Notes: a model not told the origin generated them from the letters alone. A stretch of 64,000 bases of DNA from Xanthomonas vasicola (GCF_000772705.2 NZ_JSBW02000022.1:1-64000), one strand, 5' to 3'. Shown: positions 8,081 through 17,851, counted from the first letter of the stretch. Numbers and translations: made by a program.

Positions 8081-10562
8081 CCGCCGCGGTGTACTGCGCC
8101 TGTGGCGTGGCACAAAACGATGTCGGCAATGCATCCGCTTGCGTACCCCAGCCTTGCGTGGGCGCCTGCTTGGTGAGCGCAAACGCCAACGTGCCGCCCT
8201 GTTGCAGTTGCGCCCACTCCAGGAATACCTGCGGCTGCGGCTTGCCGTTCCACCGCACGCTGTCCACGTATTGCAGCGCGCGGCCATCGGCGCCGGGGGC
8301 GTCGATGCGCAGGCGCTTGCCGTTGCCCAACTTCAGCGTGACCCGCTTGAAACGCGGCGCATGCAACAGGAATTCGCCGCTGCCCGGCACCGCCGGATAC
8401 AAGCCCAACCCACTAAACAGATACCAGGCCGACATGGTGCCGAGGTCGTCGTTGCCGGTCACGCCGTTGGGTGCGTTGGTAAACAGCTGTTGCGCGGCGC
8501 GCAGCACGGTGGCGGTCTTCCACGGTTGCCCGATCAGCGTGTACATCCACGGTGCGTGCAGATCCGGTTCGTTGTTGGGGTTGTAGCGATACTGGTTGTA
8601 ATAGCTGTACGGGCCGACCACCCAGTGCGTACGTGCCGCAGTGAGCGGATCTTTCAGCAGATCGTCGTAGGCGAAAAAGGCGTCCAGCCGCTTCCCGGCC
8701 TGCTCGCGGCCATGCATGGCCTGCAGCATGCCGGGGATGTCCTGCTGCACCAGCCACTGGTACTGCCAGGCCGTGCCTTCGTGGAAGCCATGCGCCGAGC
8801 GTGGGCTGTAGTGGTCGTCGGACGGCGCATACCAGCTGCCGTCTTCCAGGCGCGGGCGCGGGAAGCCGGCAAAACCGGTCTCGGCATCGCGCACATCCGC
8901 GTCCCAGACGCGGTGCCAGTTGCCGCCGCGTTTGCGCAGCTGCGCGCTGTCGTCGCTATGGCCTAGCGCCTGCGCCATCTGTGCGAGCGCGCAATCGGCC
9001 AAAGCGTATTCCAGCGTGGCCGAGCCGCCGTGGTGCGGGTCCACGTCCATGCCCTTGGAGGGAAAGGCGCGGTCGTAGTGCACGAAGCCGTTGGCCAGAT
9101 AACTGGCATTGCCAGAGCGCCCGGCGTGGCGCGAATTGATCGGCGGCTGGCCGAACGCATTCTGGCGCAGCGCTGCATACGCCTCCGCCTCATTGCCCTG
9201 CAGCGCGCCGAAGCGCCACAGATCCACCAGGAACGGGGTGACCGGGTCGCCGGTCATGATGTTGGTGTCGAAGTTGGCGTAACCCCAGCGCGGCAACCAG
9301 CCACCCTGCTGATGGATCGCCAGCAACGAGCGGCCGATATCGCGTGCGCGCGCCGGTTGCAGCAAGGCCAGCAACTGGTTTTGCGTGCGGTAGGTGTCCC
9401 ACAGCGAAAAATACGCGTAGTAGGTCCAGCCATCAGCACGATGGATCGTATCGTCGTAGCCGCGATAGCGACCATCGGCATCGCTGCCGGTGAGCGGCTG
9501 CAGCAAGGCGTGATACAGCGCGGTGTAGGCCACGCTGCGGTCGTCGTTGCTGGCGCCTTCCAGTTGCATGCTGGCCAATTCGTTGCGCCAGAGGTGCTGC
9601 GCGCGCTTGCGCATCTGCTCCAGGCTCAGCAGTTTGCCGCCCTGCATGCCATCGGTACGCAGGTTGCTGCGGGCGCCTTCGGCATCCACATGCGAGATGG
9701 CGCTGACCACGGTCACCGCACGCGCGTTCTTGTTCTTGCCCAGCGGGAAGCTGAGCCAGGCGCCGTTGGGCTTAAGTTCGCCGCCCATGCTGTGGCGCGC
9801 GCCGGGCACGCCGCCCTCTTCGCCCCACACGCCATGCGCGGTAAAGGGGCGGTCGAATTCCAGCCGGAACCAGGTGGTGTATTCGTGGCCGCCGCAGAAG
9901 CTCTGCGTGGTGAGTTTGCCCTCGACCACGCGGTCGCCAAAGATCTGCACCTGGCTGCCGATCACCACATGGCGGTCGTTGGCCTGGGCCACGTTGACCA
10001 ACACATGGCCGGTGCCGGCACCCGGCGCGAAGGTGTAGCGCTCGGTGGCGGCGCGGGTGAGCGCGCTGGCTTCGGCGTCGATGCCGCCGTAATCGGTGAG
10101 CCGCACCTTGTAGTAGCCGGCCTGGCCCACTTCGCCGTCATGGGTGTAGCGCGCGGCATAGCGCTTCTGGTCGAATGCCTTGGCATCTTTGGTGTCGAAG
10201 TCGCCACCGGGGCCGATGCGCCCGGTAACCGGCAGCACCGACACCTGCCCGCCCTGCTCCCAGCAACCGGCGCCGGACAGGAACGAATGCCCGAAGCCAC
10301 GAATGCTGGGGTCGTCGTAACGCCAGCCGGCGTAGTGCGCGCCGATCGGGCTGACCTGGATCAGGCCGAACGGCGCCGATGCGCCCGGGTAGGTATTGCC
10401 GTCGTCCTTGCTGCCGATGAAGGTGTTGACCTGCGCCGGGTCCTGCGCGGCCAGCGGGCCGGCGAGAGTGACGCCTAGCAGGCACAGGCTGGCGGCGCGG
10501 CGCCACAGCGGCGTTGATGATGCGGGCAAAAGAGAACGATCAGATACAACGTCAGGGAACAT
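8076..10562 (-). CDS. GH92 alpha-1,2-mannosidase, secreted
   Basis: About 828 aa. The N-terminus has a basic, then hydrophobic stretch ending LAGPLAAQ, a signal peptide. The mature start VNTFIGSKDDGNTYPGASAP is the GH92 hallmark. Further family motifs are DTYRTQNQLLALLQP, HHGGSATLEYALAD and near the C-terminus GNDDLGTMSAWYLFSGLGLYP, which carries the catalytic-region acidic residues. GH92 enzymes are Ca2+-dependent exo-mannosidases of N-glycans or mannans, acting in periplasm or outside the cell. I chose the ATG at 10562 because GTGAG lies 9 nt upstream; an ATG at 10571 would add three residues. Monocistronic, with an 18-bp palindrome about 40 bp upstream. Confidence 0.93.
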   Translation of the reverse strand: MFPDVVSDRSLLPASSTPLWRRAASLCLLGVTLAGPLAAQDPAQVNTFIGSKDDGNTYPGASAPFGLIQVSPIGAHYAGWRYDDPSIRGFGHSFLSGAGCWEQGGQVSVLPVTGRIGPGGDFDTKDAKAFDQKRYAARYTHDGEVGQAGYYKVRLTDYGGIDAEASALTRAATERYTFAPGAGTGHVLVNVAQANDRHVVIGSQVQIFGDRVVEGKLTTQSFCGGHEYTTWFRLEFDRPFTAHGVWGEEGGVPGARHSMGGELKPNGAWLSFPLGKNKNARAVTVVSAISHVDAEGARSNLRTDGMQGGKLLSLEQMRKRAQHLWRNELASMQLEGASNDDRSVAYTALYHALLQPLTGSDADGRYRGYDDTIHRADGWTYYAYFSLWDTYRTQNQLLALLQPARARDIGRSLLAIHQQGGWLPRWGYANFDTNIMTGDPVTPFLVDLWRFGALQGNEAEAYAALRQNAFGQPPINSRHAGRSGNASYLANGFVHYDRAFPSKGMDVDPHHGGSATLEYALADCALAQMAQALGHSDDSAQLRKRGGNWHRVWDADVRDAETGFAGFPRPRLEDGSWYAPSDDHYSPRSAHGFHEGTAWQYQWLVQQDIPGMLQAMHGREQAGKRLDAFFAYDDLLKDPLTAARTHWVVGPYSYYNQYRYNPNNEPDLHAPWMYTLIGQPWKTATVLRAAQQLFTNAPNGVTGNDDLGTMSAWYLFSGLGLYPAVPGSGEFLLHAPRFKRVTLKLGNGKRLRIDAPGADGRALQYVDSVRWNGKPQPQVFLEWAQLQQGGTLAFALTKQAPTQGWGTQADALPTSFCATPQAQYTAAD

Positions 10563-10602
10563 GCACGGCATCTCACATGGGGCGACAGGACTCAGCTGAA
10601 AT

Positions 10603-10620
10603 GGCGCACATATGTGCGCC
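10603..10620. promoter_or_regulatory. perfect 18-bp palindrome upstream of the GH92 gene (candidate operator)
   Basis: GGCGCACATATGTGCGCC is perfectly self-complementary and lies 40 bp upstream of the mannosidase start. Its position and symmetry fit binding of a dimeric repressor. The regulator is not identifiable here. Confidence 0.5.
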
Positions 10621-11463
10621 GCACGGAGCTGCGGCTGTCCTGACAGGCGAGCTCTAAGACGGCTCTCTTGCGCCGCAGCGGCTGGAGAAACGCCTGCGAT
10701 GATTGTGCACTGAATCCGGGCGCACGTGCCCTGGGCGGCCGTATCGTGCGCGTCGCGCAAAGAAGATGATGCGCGTGCTTGGCAGACTTCAAGGAACTGC
10801 AGCAATCTGCTGGCAAACCGGGCGCGACGGATGGACATCCTCAAATCCGGCGGTACGCCGCCCCAGCTCCCCAATCCTGGCCGCATCAGGCGCGCGCCGA
10901 TGCAGGCGTTTGCTGGTTCAGCACTTCAAACAACTCTGCGTAATGCGCACTGAAACGTTCCCGGTCAGCCACCAAGGCTTCCAGATCTGGCACCTTGCGG
11001 CGGCGCTAGCGTGGTGATCATGTGGTCCAGTCCCTGCATACCGGGCGCAAGCGCAGCGAGTGTCGCCGCTCTCAGCAATGAGTGAGGCCCGTGCGTGGCG
11101 ATTGTTTGAAATCCTGGCGTGTGAAAGCGACTGCTTTCGATCTGGAACTTCAACGTCGTGCGTGCGCCTTTCTCCTCGGCGCAGCGCAGGCTCAGCTGCA
11201 CATCGGAACTATCCGTTGTTCTGGCACACACGTCTGGTCAGGACGGCGGTGCTGAAGGTCCACGGTCACTTTTTCGCCCGGCATGGACAGGGCCATATCG
11301 ATAGCCACCAAGGCCTGGTTTGCCGCCTAGATCGTCAGTGCGGGGTGCTCACAGTGCCCCCAACAGCGGCCGCCTTGGTCGAGCCCGGACAAAGCGTGCC
11401 GGGAAACGCTCTTCTCACCCGCCGCTTCAGACCGCTCAGGGGACCTGCGGTGTCAGCCGTCTA
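10621..11463. other. long gene-poor interval, possibly holding decayed coding remnants
   Basis: No complete gene can be supported. On the minus strand about 10887-10991 reads VPDLEALVADRERFSAHYAE and continues FEVLNQQTPASARA before a stop, which looks like a genuine protein C-terminus but has no start. About 11080-11231 on the same strand reads DVQLSLRCAEEKGARTTLKF, also protein-like. Stops and frame changes separate them. I do not recognise either family, so this is either a dead gene or chance. Confidence 0.35.
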
Positions 11464-11487
11464 AAGCCCGGCCATCGGACCGGGCTT
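11464..11487 (-). terminator. hairpin, probable terminator of the DUF2628 gene
   Basis: AAGCCCGG / CCGGGCTT form an 8-bp perfect stem with an 8-nt loop, 47 bp beyond the stop of the minus-strand DUF2628 gene. On that strand it is followed by only a short T run (CTTT), so termination strength is uncertain. Confidence 0.5.
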
Positions 11488-11533
11488 GGCGGCAAGGCGT
11501 CGGTGGGAGGGTCCGCGCCTGGGTGCCCGTGAC

Positions 11534-11923
11534 TTACCAGCGCATGCCTTCGAACGGATTGAAGCTGGTGCTGCCCTTCACCTTGTCCAGGTAGTAGGCG
11601 TAGTTGGCGCTCATGCCGGCCAGCAGGGCCAGTGGAATGCTCAGCGCGTTGCCGATCGCTGCGGGCAGGAACGAGGCCACGATGCCGACCACCAGGCCGA
11701 TGCCGATCAGGCCCAACGCCTTGCGCCACAAGCCGAGGATGAAAAAGTAGATGAAGCCGAAGAACAGCGCGTAGAAGTTCATGCCCACCTTGAGCTTCTC
11801 GCCGAAGGGCAGCGTTTTGAGCGCTTCCTTGTGGGCGGGATCCTTGGGGCCGCCGTGACGATCAAAGAAAGCGAAGCGGAACTGCCACTTGGGGCTGAGC
11901 TGGGTGCGATCGAAGGTATCCAT
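11534..11923 (-). CDS. DUF2628 domain membrane protein
   Basis: 129 aa. A soluble N-terminus (WQFRFAFFDRHGG, GEKLKVGMNFYALFFGFIYF) leads into two or three hydrophobic segments (FFFGFIYFFILGLW-like and LIGIGLVVGIVASFLPAAIG). A terminal NYAYYLDKVKG follows, the layout of DUF2628 proteins, in which a cytoplasmic segment precedes the membrane helices. Function unknown. It stands alone with its own downstream hairpin. Confidence 0.8.
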   Translation of the reverse strand: MDTFDRTQLSPKWQFRFAFFDRHGGPKDPAHKEALKTLPFGEKLKVGMNFYALFFGFIYFFILGLWRKALGLIGIGLVVGIVASFLPAAIGNALSIPLALLAGMSANYAYYLDKVKGSTSFNPFEGMRW

Positions 11924-12043
11924 TCCAATCCATATAGTTGTAAACGGTTACATGATAGGCGATCGGGTATTCATCGGCACGTTCTCCGCAGCCGGTCACA
12001 CGGGTTCGGTGCAGCTTTGCGGGCGCGGTGCCAGCGCGAATGG

Positions 12044-13912
12044 TCAGCGCTGGTCGCTCATGCCGGTGCCGCGACGGGCACGGCGCAGCGAGTACAGCGA
12101 GTGGTCGGCGCGATCAACCACCGCCGCCAGCGCTTCGCCTTCCTGGCGCAAGGCGGTGCCGAGGGTGAAGCGGATCGGCGCGTCGTCGATGGCGCCCATG
12201 TAGTCGCGCATCAAGATGTCCAGCTGTGCCTGGGTGGCCTGGTGCAGCAACACCAGGAATTCGTCGCCGCCCAGGCGCACCAGGCGGTCCTGGGTGCGCA
12301 GCGGCTGGTTGAGGAACCAGGCCATCTGCACCAACACCTCGTCGCCACGCTGGTGGCCATGGGTGTCGTTGACCAGTTTGAACTTGTCCAGATCCACCAC
12401 GATGCAGCCCCAGCGCACGCTGGGGTCGCGCTTGTCCAATTCGTCCAGGAAGCGGCGGTTGTAGCAGTTGGTGAGCGGGTCGGTGAACGACCATTCCAGC
12501 AGCTGCTTTTCCTGCCGGTACTGGTTGGTGATGTCCTGGGCGTGAGCCAGTACCACGGTGGCGTCGGACTCCACATCCAGCACGTTGTGATACTGCCAAT
12601 GGCGCAGGCTGCCGTCGCCGGCCACCAGTTCGATCACGCCCGAATCCTGGCCATCGAGCACCATGCGCGAGAGATAGCCCTGCAAGGCGGCATGGTGCTC
12701 GGGGCGCACGAATTCCACCAGCGAGCGGCCTTCCATCTGCTCGACGCTGCGGCCCAGCGAGCGCGCCGCGGCCGGGTTGATGCTGACCAGCCGGCCGTGC
12801 ATGTCGTGGGTGCAGATCAGGCCCAGGCTGTACTGGAACATCTTGCGGAACTTGCGCTCGCTGGCGGCCAGCGCATCTACCGCCCGGTGCCGGTCGGTGA
12901 CGTCCTGGATTGCGCCGATCAGGCGCTTGCGCCCATCCACATGTTCCACCGAGCCGGTGCTGTGCACCCACAGACGCCGCCCGGTGGCGCTGGTCAGCGG
13001 CAGTTCCAGATCCCAGGGAGTGCCGTCGCGCACGCACGCTTCAAACGCTTGGGTGATGATCGCGCGCGCTTCCAGCGGGTAGAAGCCGATCGCCTCGGTC
13101 AGGCTGGGCCGATAACCAGGTGGTAGGTCGTGCAGGCGGCAGGTCTGGTCGGACCAGGTCAGCGTGCCGCTGGTCACATCCACTTCCCAGCCACCCACCC
13201 CAGCCACGCGGCCGGTGCGCTCGAGAAACGCTTCGCTCTCGCGCAGGCGTTGCTGCAGCTGGGCGTTGGCCGCCTCACGCTCGAGCATCACGCGGCGTTG
13301 CTCCAGGCCTTCGGCGGCCACCTTGGCCAGTTGCTGCAAGGCCTGCAATTGCGCCGGCTCCAGCGCGCGCGCGCGCTGGTCGATCACGCACACGGTGCCC
13401 ATGCGTAAGCCATCCGGCAGCACGATGGGGGCGCCGGCGTAATAGCGGATACCGGGCGCATCGGTGACCAGGGCGTTGTCGTGGAAGCGTGGGTCGGCCG
13501 GCGCGTCGCGCACTTCCATCACCGCATCGCCCTGGATGGTGTAGGCGCAGAACGCCAGCTCGCGTGGGGTTTCCGAAACCCCCGGCAGGCCGATGTTGGC
13601 CTTCCACCACTGCCGCCGTTCGTCCACCAGCGAGACCAGTGCGATGGGGGTACCGGCGATCGCCTGCGCGGCAGCGGCCAGCGCGTCGAAGAACGGCTCG
13701 GCGGCGGTGTCGACCACCTGCAATAACGCCAGACGTGCCAGGCGCTGGGCCTCGCTGGACGCAGATGACACGACGGTATCGCACTGGTTCAACGGAGCGC
13801 TCGTGGCCGGGCAATCTGCGCAGTTTAGCGGACTGCGCACCCCAGCCAAGGCGGCGTTGCGTGCGCTACTGCACAGCGCCGCATTGCGCGCGTGCTGCGG
13901 GTGTCGCGTCAC
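12044..13912 (-). CDS. GAF-PAS-PAS-GGDEF diguanylate cyclase
   Basis: Up to 622 aa. A GAF domain (about 60-210: SLVDERRQWWKANIGL and MGTVCVIDQRAR) is followed by two PAS segments (about 230-350 and 355-480, with PAC-like WDLELPLTSATGRRLWVHS and SLRHWQYHNVLD). A C-terminal GGDEF domain has DPLTNCYNRRFLDELD and the intact active-site motif RLGGDEFLVLL, so it should make cyclic di-GMP from two GTP. No EAL domain. No N-terminal membrane segment is seen, so it is a cytosolic sensor; the ligand is unknown. The longest frame begins with GTG at 13912, abutting the cdaR stop codon. A GTG at 13771 (575 aa) is an equally plausible start, since neither has a clear ribosome-binding site. Confidence 0.88.
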   Translation of the reverse strand: MTRHPQHARNAALCSSARNAALAGVRSPLNCADCPATSAPLNQCDTVVSSASSEAQRLARLALLQVVDTAAEPFFDALAAAAQAIAGTPIALVSLVDERRQWWKANIGLPGVSETPRELAFCAYTIQGDAVMEVRDAPADPRFHDNALVTDAPGIRYYAGAPIVLPDGLRMGTVCVIDQRARALEPAQLQALQQLAKVAAEGLEQRRVMLEREAANAQLQQRLRESEAFLERTGRVAGVGGWEVDVTSGTLTWSDQTCRLHDLPPGYRPSLTEAIGFYPLEARAIITQAFEACVRDGTPWDLELPLTSATGRRLWVHSTGSVEHVDGRKRLIGAIQDVTDRHRAVDALAASERKFRKMFQYSLGLICTHDMHGRLVSINPAAARSLGRSVEQMEGRSLVEFVRPEHHAALQGYLSRMVLDGQDSGVIELVAGDGSLRHWQYHNVLDVESDATVVLAHAQDITNQYRQEKQLLEWSFTDPLTNCYNRRFLDELDKRDPSVRWGCIVVDLDKFKLVNDTHGHQRGDEVLVQMAWFLNQPLRTQDRLVRLGGDEFLVLLHQATQAQLDILMRDYMGAIDDAPIRFTLGTALRQEGEALAAVVDRADHSLYSLRRARRGTGMSDQR

Positions 13913-15103
13913 TCAGTCGGTGGTGGTCGTGTCCGTGTTCGCCACGGTTGCGGGGCTGTCGTCGCGCATCTGCAGCGCCAGGTACAGGCGCATGCAGTCG
14001 TCGGTGTTGCTCAGGTCCACCGCGCACAGTTCCTGGATGCGCTGCATGCGGTAATCCAGGGTGTTGCGATGGATGCCCAGCACCTTGGCAGTGGGGGCCA
14101 TGCGCATGCCGGCGGCAAACCAGACCGACAAGGTCTTCAACAACTGGCCGCGACGTTCCTGCGCCAGCAGTGCCTGCAGCGGCTTGCGCAATTCCTCGGC
14201 CTGCCAGGCCTGACGCAGGTCGTCCACCAGCACCGGCAGGCGGTAATCGTCGTAGAAAAATGCGTCGGCCTGCGGGGTGCGCGCCTTGCCGATGCGCATG
14301 GTGGTGCGCGCAATCTGGTGCGACAACGCCAGCCCGTTGGACTGCGGAAAATACTGGCCCAGGGCCAGCCGGATCCGCAGCCGGCTGCTGGCGCGCATGC
14401 GCTCGAGCAGACTGTGCGCGCGGCGGCGTTGCTCCTCCACGTCCCAGTGACCACGGCGGTCCAGTGCCGGCTTGAGCACCACCAGCTCGTTGAGCGCGGT
14501 GGCGGCGATCAGGTTGCCGCGCTCGGGCGTGAACAGCAGGGTGTGCAGGCGCTGCAGTTCCACCAGCATGGCGTCCAGGTCCAGGCTGTCGCTTTCCACT
14601 TCGATCACCGCGGCCACGCGCGGCAGGTCCAGCGCGATGCCGAGCCGCTCGGCCCAGCCGGCCAGCGCCGGGGTCGGGCCATCGGGACGGATCAGGCCCA
14701 GCGTGACTTCTTCGCGCAGGCGCGCGTCGCGGGCCAGCAGGTGCAGCAGTCCGGCCTGTTCCAGCATCGCTTCGGCGGCCATGCGCACCAGCTCGGCCTG
14801 TTGCCCAATGCGCTGCGGGTCGCCGGTCAGCCCGACGCAGCCGACGATGCGGCCATCGGCGATCAGCGGCAGGTTGACGCCGGGGCGCACCGCATCCAGC
14901 TGCTGCGCCAGGGCGGCGTCGATCTCCACCCGGCCCTGCCTCGACAGCACCAGCAACGCACCTTCGTGCACCTGGCCGATACGCGCCGGCTCGCCGCTGG
15001 CGATGATGACGCCGGAGTGGTCCATCACATTGACGTTGCCGTCGATGATGGTCATCGCGCGGTCGACGATGGACTGCGCCAGGGTGCGGTCGAGCGTGAG
15101 CAT
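13913..15103 (-). CDS. cdaR: CdaR-type sugar diacid regulator
   Basis: 396 aa from the ATG at 15103. The N-terminal sugar-diacid recognition domain contains AQSIVDRAMTIIDGNVNVMD and IGQVHEGALLVLSR. A GGDEF-like middle domain lacks the cyclase motif, and the C-terminal PucR-type HTH reads AKVLGIHRNTLDYRMQRIQEL. E. coli CdaR activates uptake and breakdown of glucarate, galactarate and glycerate. The upstream glycerate kinase and MFS transporter genes on the same strand fit that role. The gene lies 242 bp after glxK, so it may have its own promoter. Confidence 0.88.
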   Translation of the reverse strand: MLTLDRTLAQSIVDRAMTIIDGNVNVMDHSGVIIASGEPARIGQVHEGALLVLSRQGRVEIDAALAQQLDAVRPGVNLPLIADGRIVGCVGLTGDPQRIGQQAELVRMAAEAMLEQAGLLHLLARDARLREEVTLGLIRPDGPTPALAGWAERLGIALDLPRVAAVIEVESDSLDLDAMLVELQRLHTLLFTPERGNLIAATALNELVVLKPALDRRGHWDVEEQRRRAHSLLERMRASSRLRIRLALGQYFPQSNGLALSHQIARTTMRIGKARTPQADAFFYDDYRLPVLVDDLRQAWQAEELRKPLQALLAQERRGQLLKTLSVWFAAGMRMAPTAKVLGIHRNTLDYRMQRIQELCAVDLSNTDDCMRLYLALQMRDDSPATVANTDTTTTD

Positions 15104-15345
15104 GGGCCGGGGTCTGTTGACGCGATCGAGAGAGGTCACGGTGGCATGTTCGGTGCGCACATGTTCGCCACGTGTGTGATTCGGCGTGCGCTGTGCTGCA
15201 GGTCTATGTCCCAGCGTGTCTGCGAACGGTGCTGACCTCCGTTGGCGTGGTGCGATTCGGCGTGCAGCGGGCACGCGCGCTGTCCAACAGGCTGCATCAG
15301 AACCGAGCGCATGCCCTCGCCGCTGATGCCACCGGCGCGCGGCCA

Positions 15346-16515
15346 TCAGCACCCATCCACACCCGGCGGCAGCTGTGCCAACACCTGACCCACCTGCAAC
15401 GTTGCCGCAACGTTGCGCGCGGCGATGCGCACGTTGCTGGCGGCGTCGGCCAATGCCTGTTCCAGCGTGCAGGCGCGATGCACCACCGCGAACATGGCAT
15501 CGATGCCGTGGCCGTGCAGCAGCGCGGCGCCGTTGCCCAGGCAGCCGGCAATGGCGATCACCGGTTTGGCGTGCCGTTGCGCCACCCGCGCCACGCCGAC
15601 CGGGGTCTTGCCGTGCAGGCTCTGGCTATCCAGACGGCCTTCGCCGGTGATGATCAGATCGGCCTGGGCGACCAGTGCATCCAGCCCAAGCGCCTGCGCG
15701 ACGATCTCCACGCCGGGCCGTAACTGCGCGCCCAGATACGCCACCAAGGCCGCGCCCAGCCCGCCGGCCGCACCGCCACCTGGCAGCGCGTGCAACCGCA
15801 CGCCCAGGTCGCGCTCCAGCAGGTCGGCGTAGTGCTGCAGGTTGCTATCGAGCTGGCGCACCATGCTGGGGGTGGCGCCTTTCTGCGGGCCGAAGATCGC
15901 CGAGGCGCCGGTAGGACCGATCAGCGGGTTGTCCACATCGCAGGCCACTTCGAACTGGCAGTCCTGCAGCCGCACATCCATGCCCTCGGTGTCGATGCGC
16001 GCCAGCGCAGCCAGCGCGCCACCGCCCGGGCCGATCGCCTCGCCTTGCGCATCCAGCAGCCGCACGCCCAAGGCTTGCGCCATGCCGGCGCCGCCGTCGT
16101 TGGTGGCGCTGCCGCCGATGCCGATGATGAAGCGGCATGCGCCGGCGTCCAATGCGGCCAGGATCAACTCACCTACGCCTGCGGTGCTGGTGTGCAGCGG
16201 CGCGCGCTCGGCCGGCGGCAGCAGCGCCAACCCGCTGGCGGCGGCCATTTCGATCACCGCGGTGCGGCCGTCGCCGGTCAGGCCGAAGAACGCCTGCACC
16301 GCGGTGCCGAGCGGACCGCTGACGGTGCAGGCGATCACCCGCCCGCCGGTGGCGGCAACCAGGGCATCGACCGTGCCTTCGCCGCCGTCGGCAACCGGCA
16401 CCTTGCTGTAGTGCCAGTCAGGGAACACCTCGCGAAAGCCCGCCTCGATCTGCGTCGCCACTTCCAGCGCAGACAGGCTCTCCTTGTACGAATCGGGGGC
16501 AATGACGACCTTCAT
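15346..16515 (-). CDS. glxK: glycerate kinase (GlxK/GarK type)
   Basis: 389 aa, normal for the type II glycerate kinases (Pfam Gly_kinase). Signature stretches are MKVVIAPDSYKESLSALEVA at the start, VADGGEGTVDALVAATGG, IIGIGGSATNDGGAGMAQALG, CDVDNPLIGPTGASAIFGPQ and ADLIITGEGRLDSQSLHGKTP. It phosphorylates D-glycerate to 2-phosphoglycerate (GarK/GlxK) and so feeds tartronate/glucarate breakdown into glycolysis. It begins 25 bp after the MFS transporter gene on the same strand, so the two are almost certainly cotranscribed. Confidence 0.93.
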   Translation of the reverse strand: MKVVIAPDSYKESLSALEVATQIEAGFREVFPDWHYSKVPVADGGEGTVDALVAATGGRVIACTVSGPLGTAVQAFFGLTGDGRTAVIEMAAASGLALLPPAERAPLHTSTAGVGELILAALDAGACRFIIGIGGSATNDGGAGMAQALGVRLLDAQGEAIGPGGGALAALARIDTEGMDVRLQDCQFEVACDVDNPLIGPTGASAIFGPQKGATPSMVRQLDSNLQHYADLLERDLGVRLHALPGGGAAGGLGAALVAYLGAQLRPGVEIVAQALGLDALVAQADLIITGEGRLDSQSLHGKTPVGVARVAQRHAKPVIAIAGCLGNGAALLHGHGIDAMFAVVHRACTLEQALADAASNVRIAARNVAATLQVGQVLAQLPPGVDGC

Positions 16516-16540
16516 GGGGACACTCGCTTGGACGGGCGCA

Positions 16541-17851
16541 TCACTGGTTCACCGCGCGCGCCGGCACCCGCAGCACCAGCGCGGTGCCCAGCAGCATGGC
16601 GCTGGCCAGCACGTACAGCGCCAGCTCGGTGCTGTGGGTGGTGTCCTTGATCCAGCCCACCAGATAGGGGCTGACGAAGCCAGCGACCTGGCCGGTGGAA
16701 TTGATCAGCGCCAGCCCACCGGCCGCGGCAGCGGCGGTGAGAAAGCCGTTGGTCAGCGGCCAGAACAGCGGCAAGCCGCTGACCGCCCCCATCGTGGCCA
16801 GGGTCATACCGAACAAGGCCAAGCCCAGGTTGTCGGGGACGCTGGCGGCGATGCACAGGCCGGCCGCGCCCATCAGCAACGGAATCACCAGATGCCAGCG
16901 ACGCTCGCCGCGTCGGTCGGCCGAGCGGCCCATCAGCACCATGAACACTGCCGCCGCCAAGTACGGGATCGCGCTCATCAGACCGATGCGGACCGGGTCG
17001 GTGACGCCGCTGTCCTGGATGATCGAAGGTAGCCAGAAGTTGATCGCATACACCCCGCTCTGGATGCAGAAGTACACCGTGCCCAGCAGCCACACCGCCG
17101 GGTTGCGCAGCACCGCGCGCAGCGAGGTGGACGCACCGGCCGGCTTGCCTGCTTCGTCGTCGGCCAGTACGCGGGCCAAGGCCTGTTTTTCCTGCGGGTC
17201 CAGCCAGCTCGCCTGTTGCACGCCGTCGCTGAGCAGGAACCACACCCCGATGCCCAGCAGCACGGTCGGCAAACCTTGCAGCAGGAACATCCATTGCCAG
17301 CCGGCCAGCCCGCCCTGCCCGGCCGAGAAATAGCCCAGGATCCAGCCCGACAGCGGCCCCCCCAGCACCCCGGAGATCGGGATCGCCGACATGAAGACGG
17401 TCATGACCCGGCCATGCCGGTCACGCGGAAACCAGCGCGTCAGGTACAGCAAGATGCCGGGGAAGAAGCCCGCCTCGGCCGCACCGGTGAGCAGGCGCAG
17501 GGTGTAGAACCCGGCCGGGGTGCGCACGAACAGCAGGCAGGTGGACAGCAGGCCCCAGCTGACCATCATGATCGCCACCCAGCGCCGGGCGCCAATGCGC
17601 TGCAGGATCAGATTACTGGGCACCCCGCAAGCGAGGTAACCGATGAAGAAGATCCCCGCGCCCAGCCCGTACACGGTCTGGCTCATGCCCAGATCGCGCA
17701 GCATCTGCAGCTTGGCGAAGCCGACGTTGACCCGGTCCAGGTAATTGAACAGATTGCAGACGAACAGGAACGGGATCAGCCGCCACAGGATCTTGCGGTA
17801 GGTCGCGCCCATACCTTCGGAGGGCGGCAGGGGCCGGGTGGCTTGGGTCAT
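16541..17851 (-). CDS. MFS transporter of the anion:cation symporter type (sugar acid uptake)
   Basis: 436 aa from the ATG at 17851, preceded by GGAG at 6-7 nt. The family start YRKILWRLIPFLFVCNLFNYLDRVNVGFA, with its NYLDR motif, and FFPGILLYLTRWFPRDRHGR place it among ACS-type MFS carriers such as the D-galactonate, glucarate (GudP/GarP) and tartrate transporters. About 12 membrane helices. Being first in a cluster with glycerate kinase and a CdaR-type regulator, it most likely imports an aldarate or glycerate; the exact substrate is unproven. Confidence 0.88.
   Translation of the reverse strand: MTQATRPLPPSEGMGATYRKILWRLIPFLFVCNLFNYLDRVNVGFAKLQMLRDLGMSQTVYGLGAGIFFIGYLACGVPSNLILQRIGARRWVAIMMVSWGLLSTCLLFVRTPAGFYTLRLLTGAAEAGFFPGILLYLTRWFPRDRHGRVMTVFMSAIPISGVLGGPLSGWILGYFSAGQGGLAGWQWMFLLQGLPTVLLGIGVWFLLSDGVQQASWLDPQEKQALARVLADDEAGKPAGASTSLRAVLRNPAVWLLGTVYFCIQSGVYAINFWLPSIIQDSGVTDPVRIGLMSAIPYLAAAVFMVLMGRSADRRGERRWHLVIPLLMGAAGLCIAASVPDNLGLALFGMTLATMGAVSGLPLFWPLTNGFLTAAAAAGGLALINSTGQVAGFVSPYLVGWIKDTTHSTELALYVLASAMLLGTALVLRVPARAVNQ

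Noticed and set aside
11486-13126. 546-codon plus-strand open frame
   Set aside because: It is the complement of the GGDEF gene; no start signal and low-complexity His/Val/Gln sequence.
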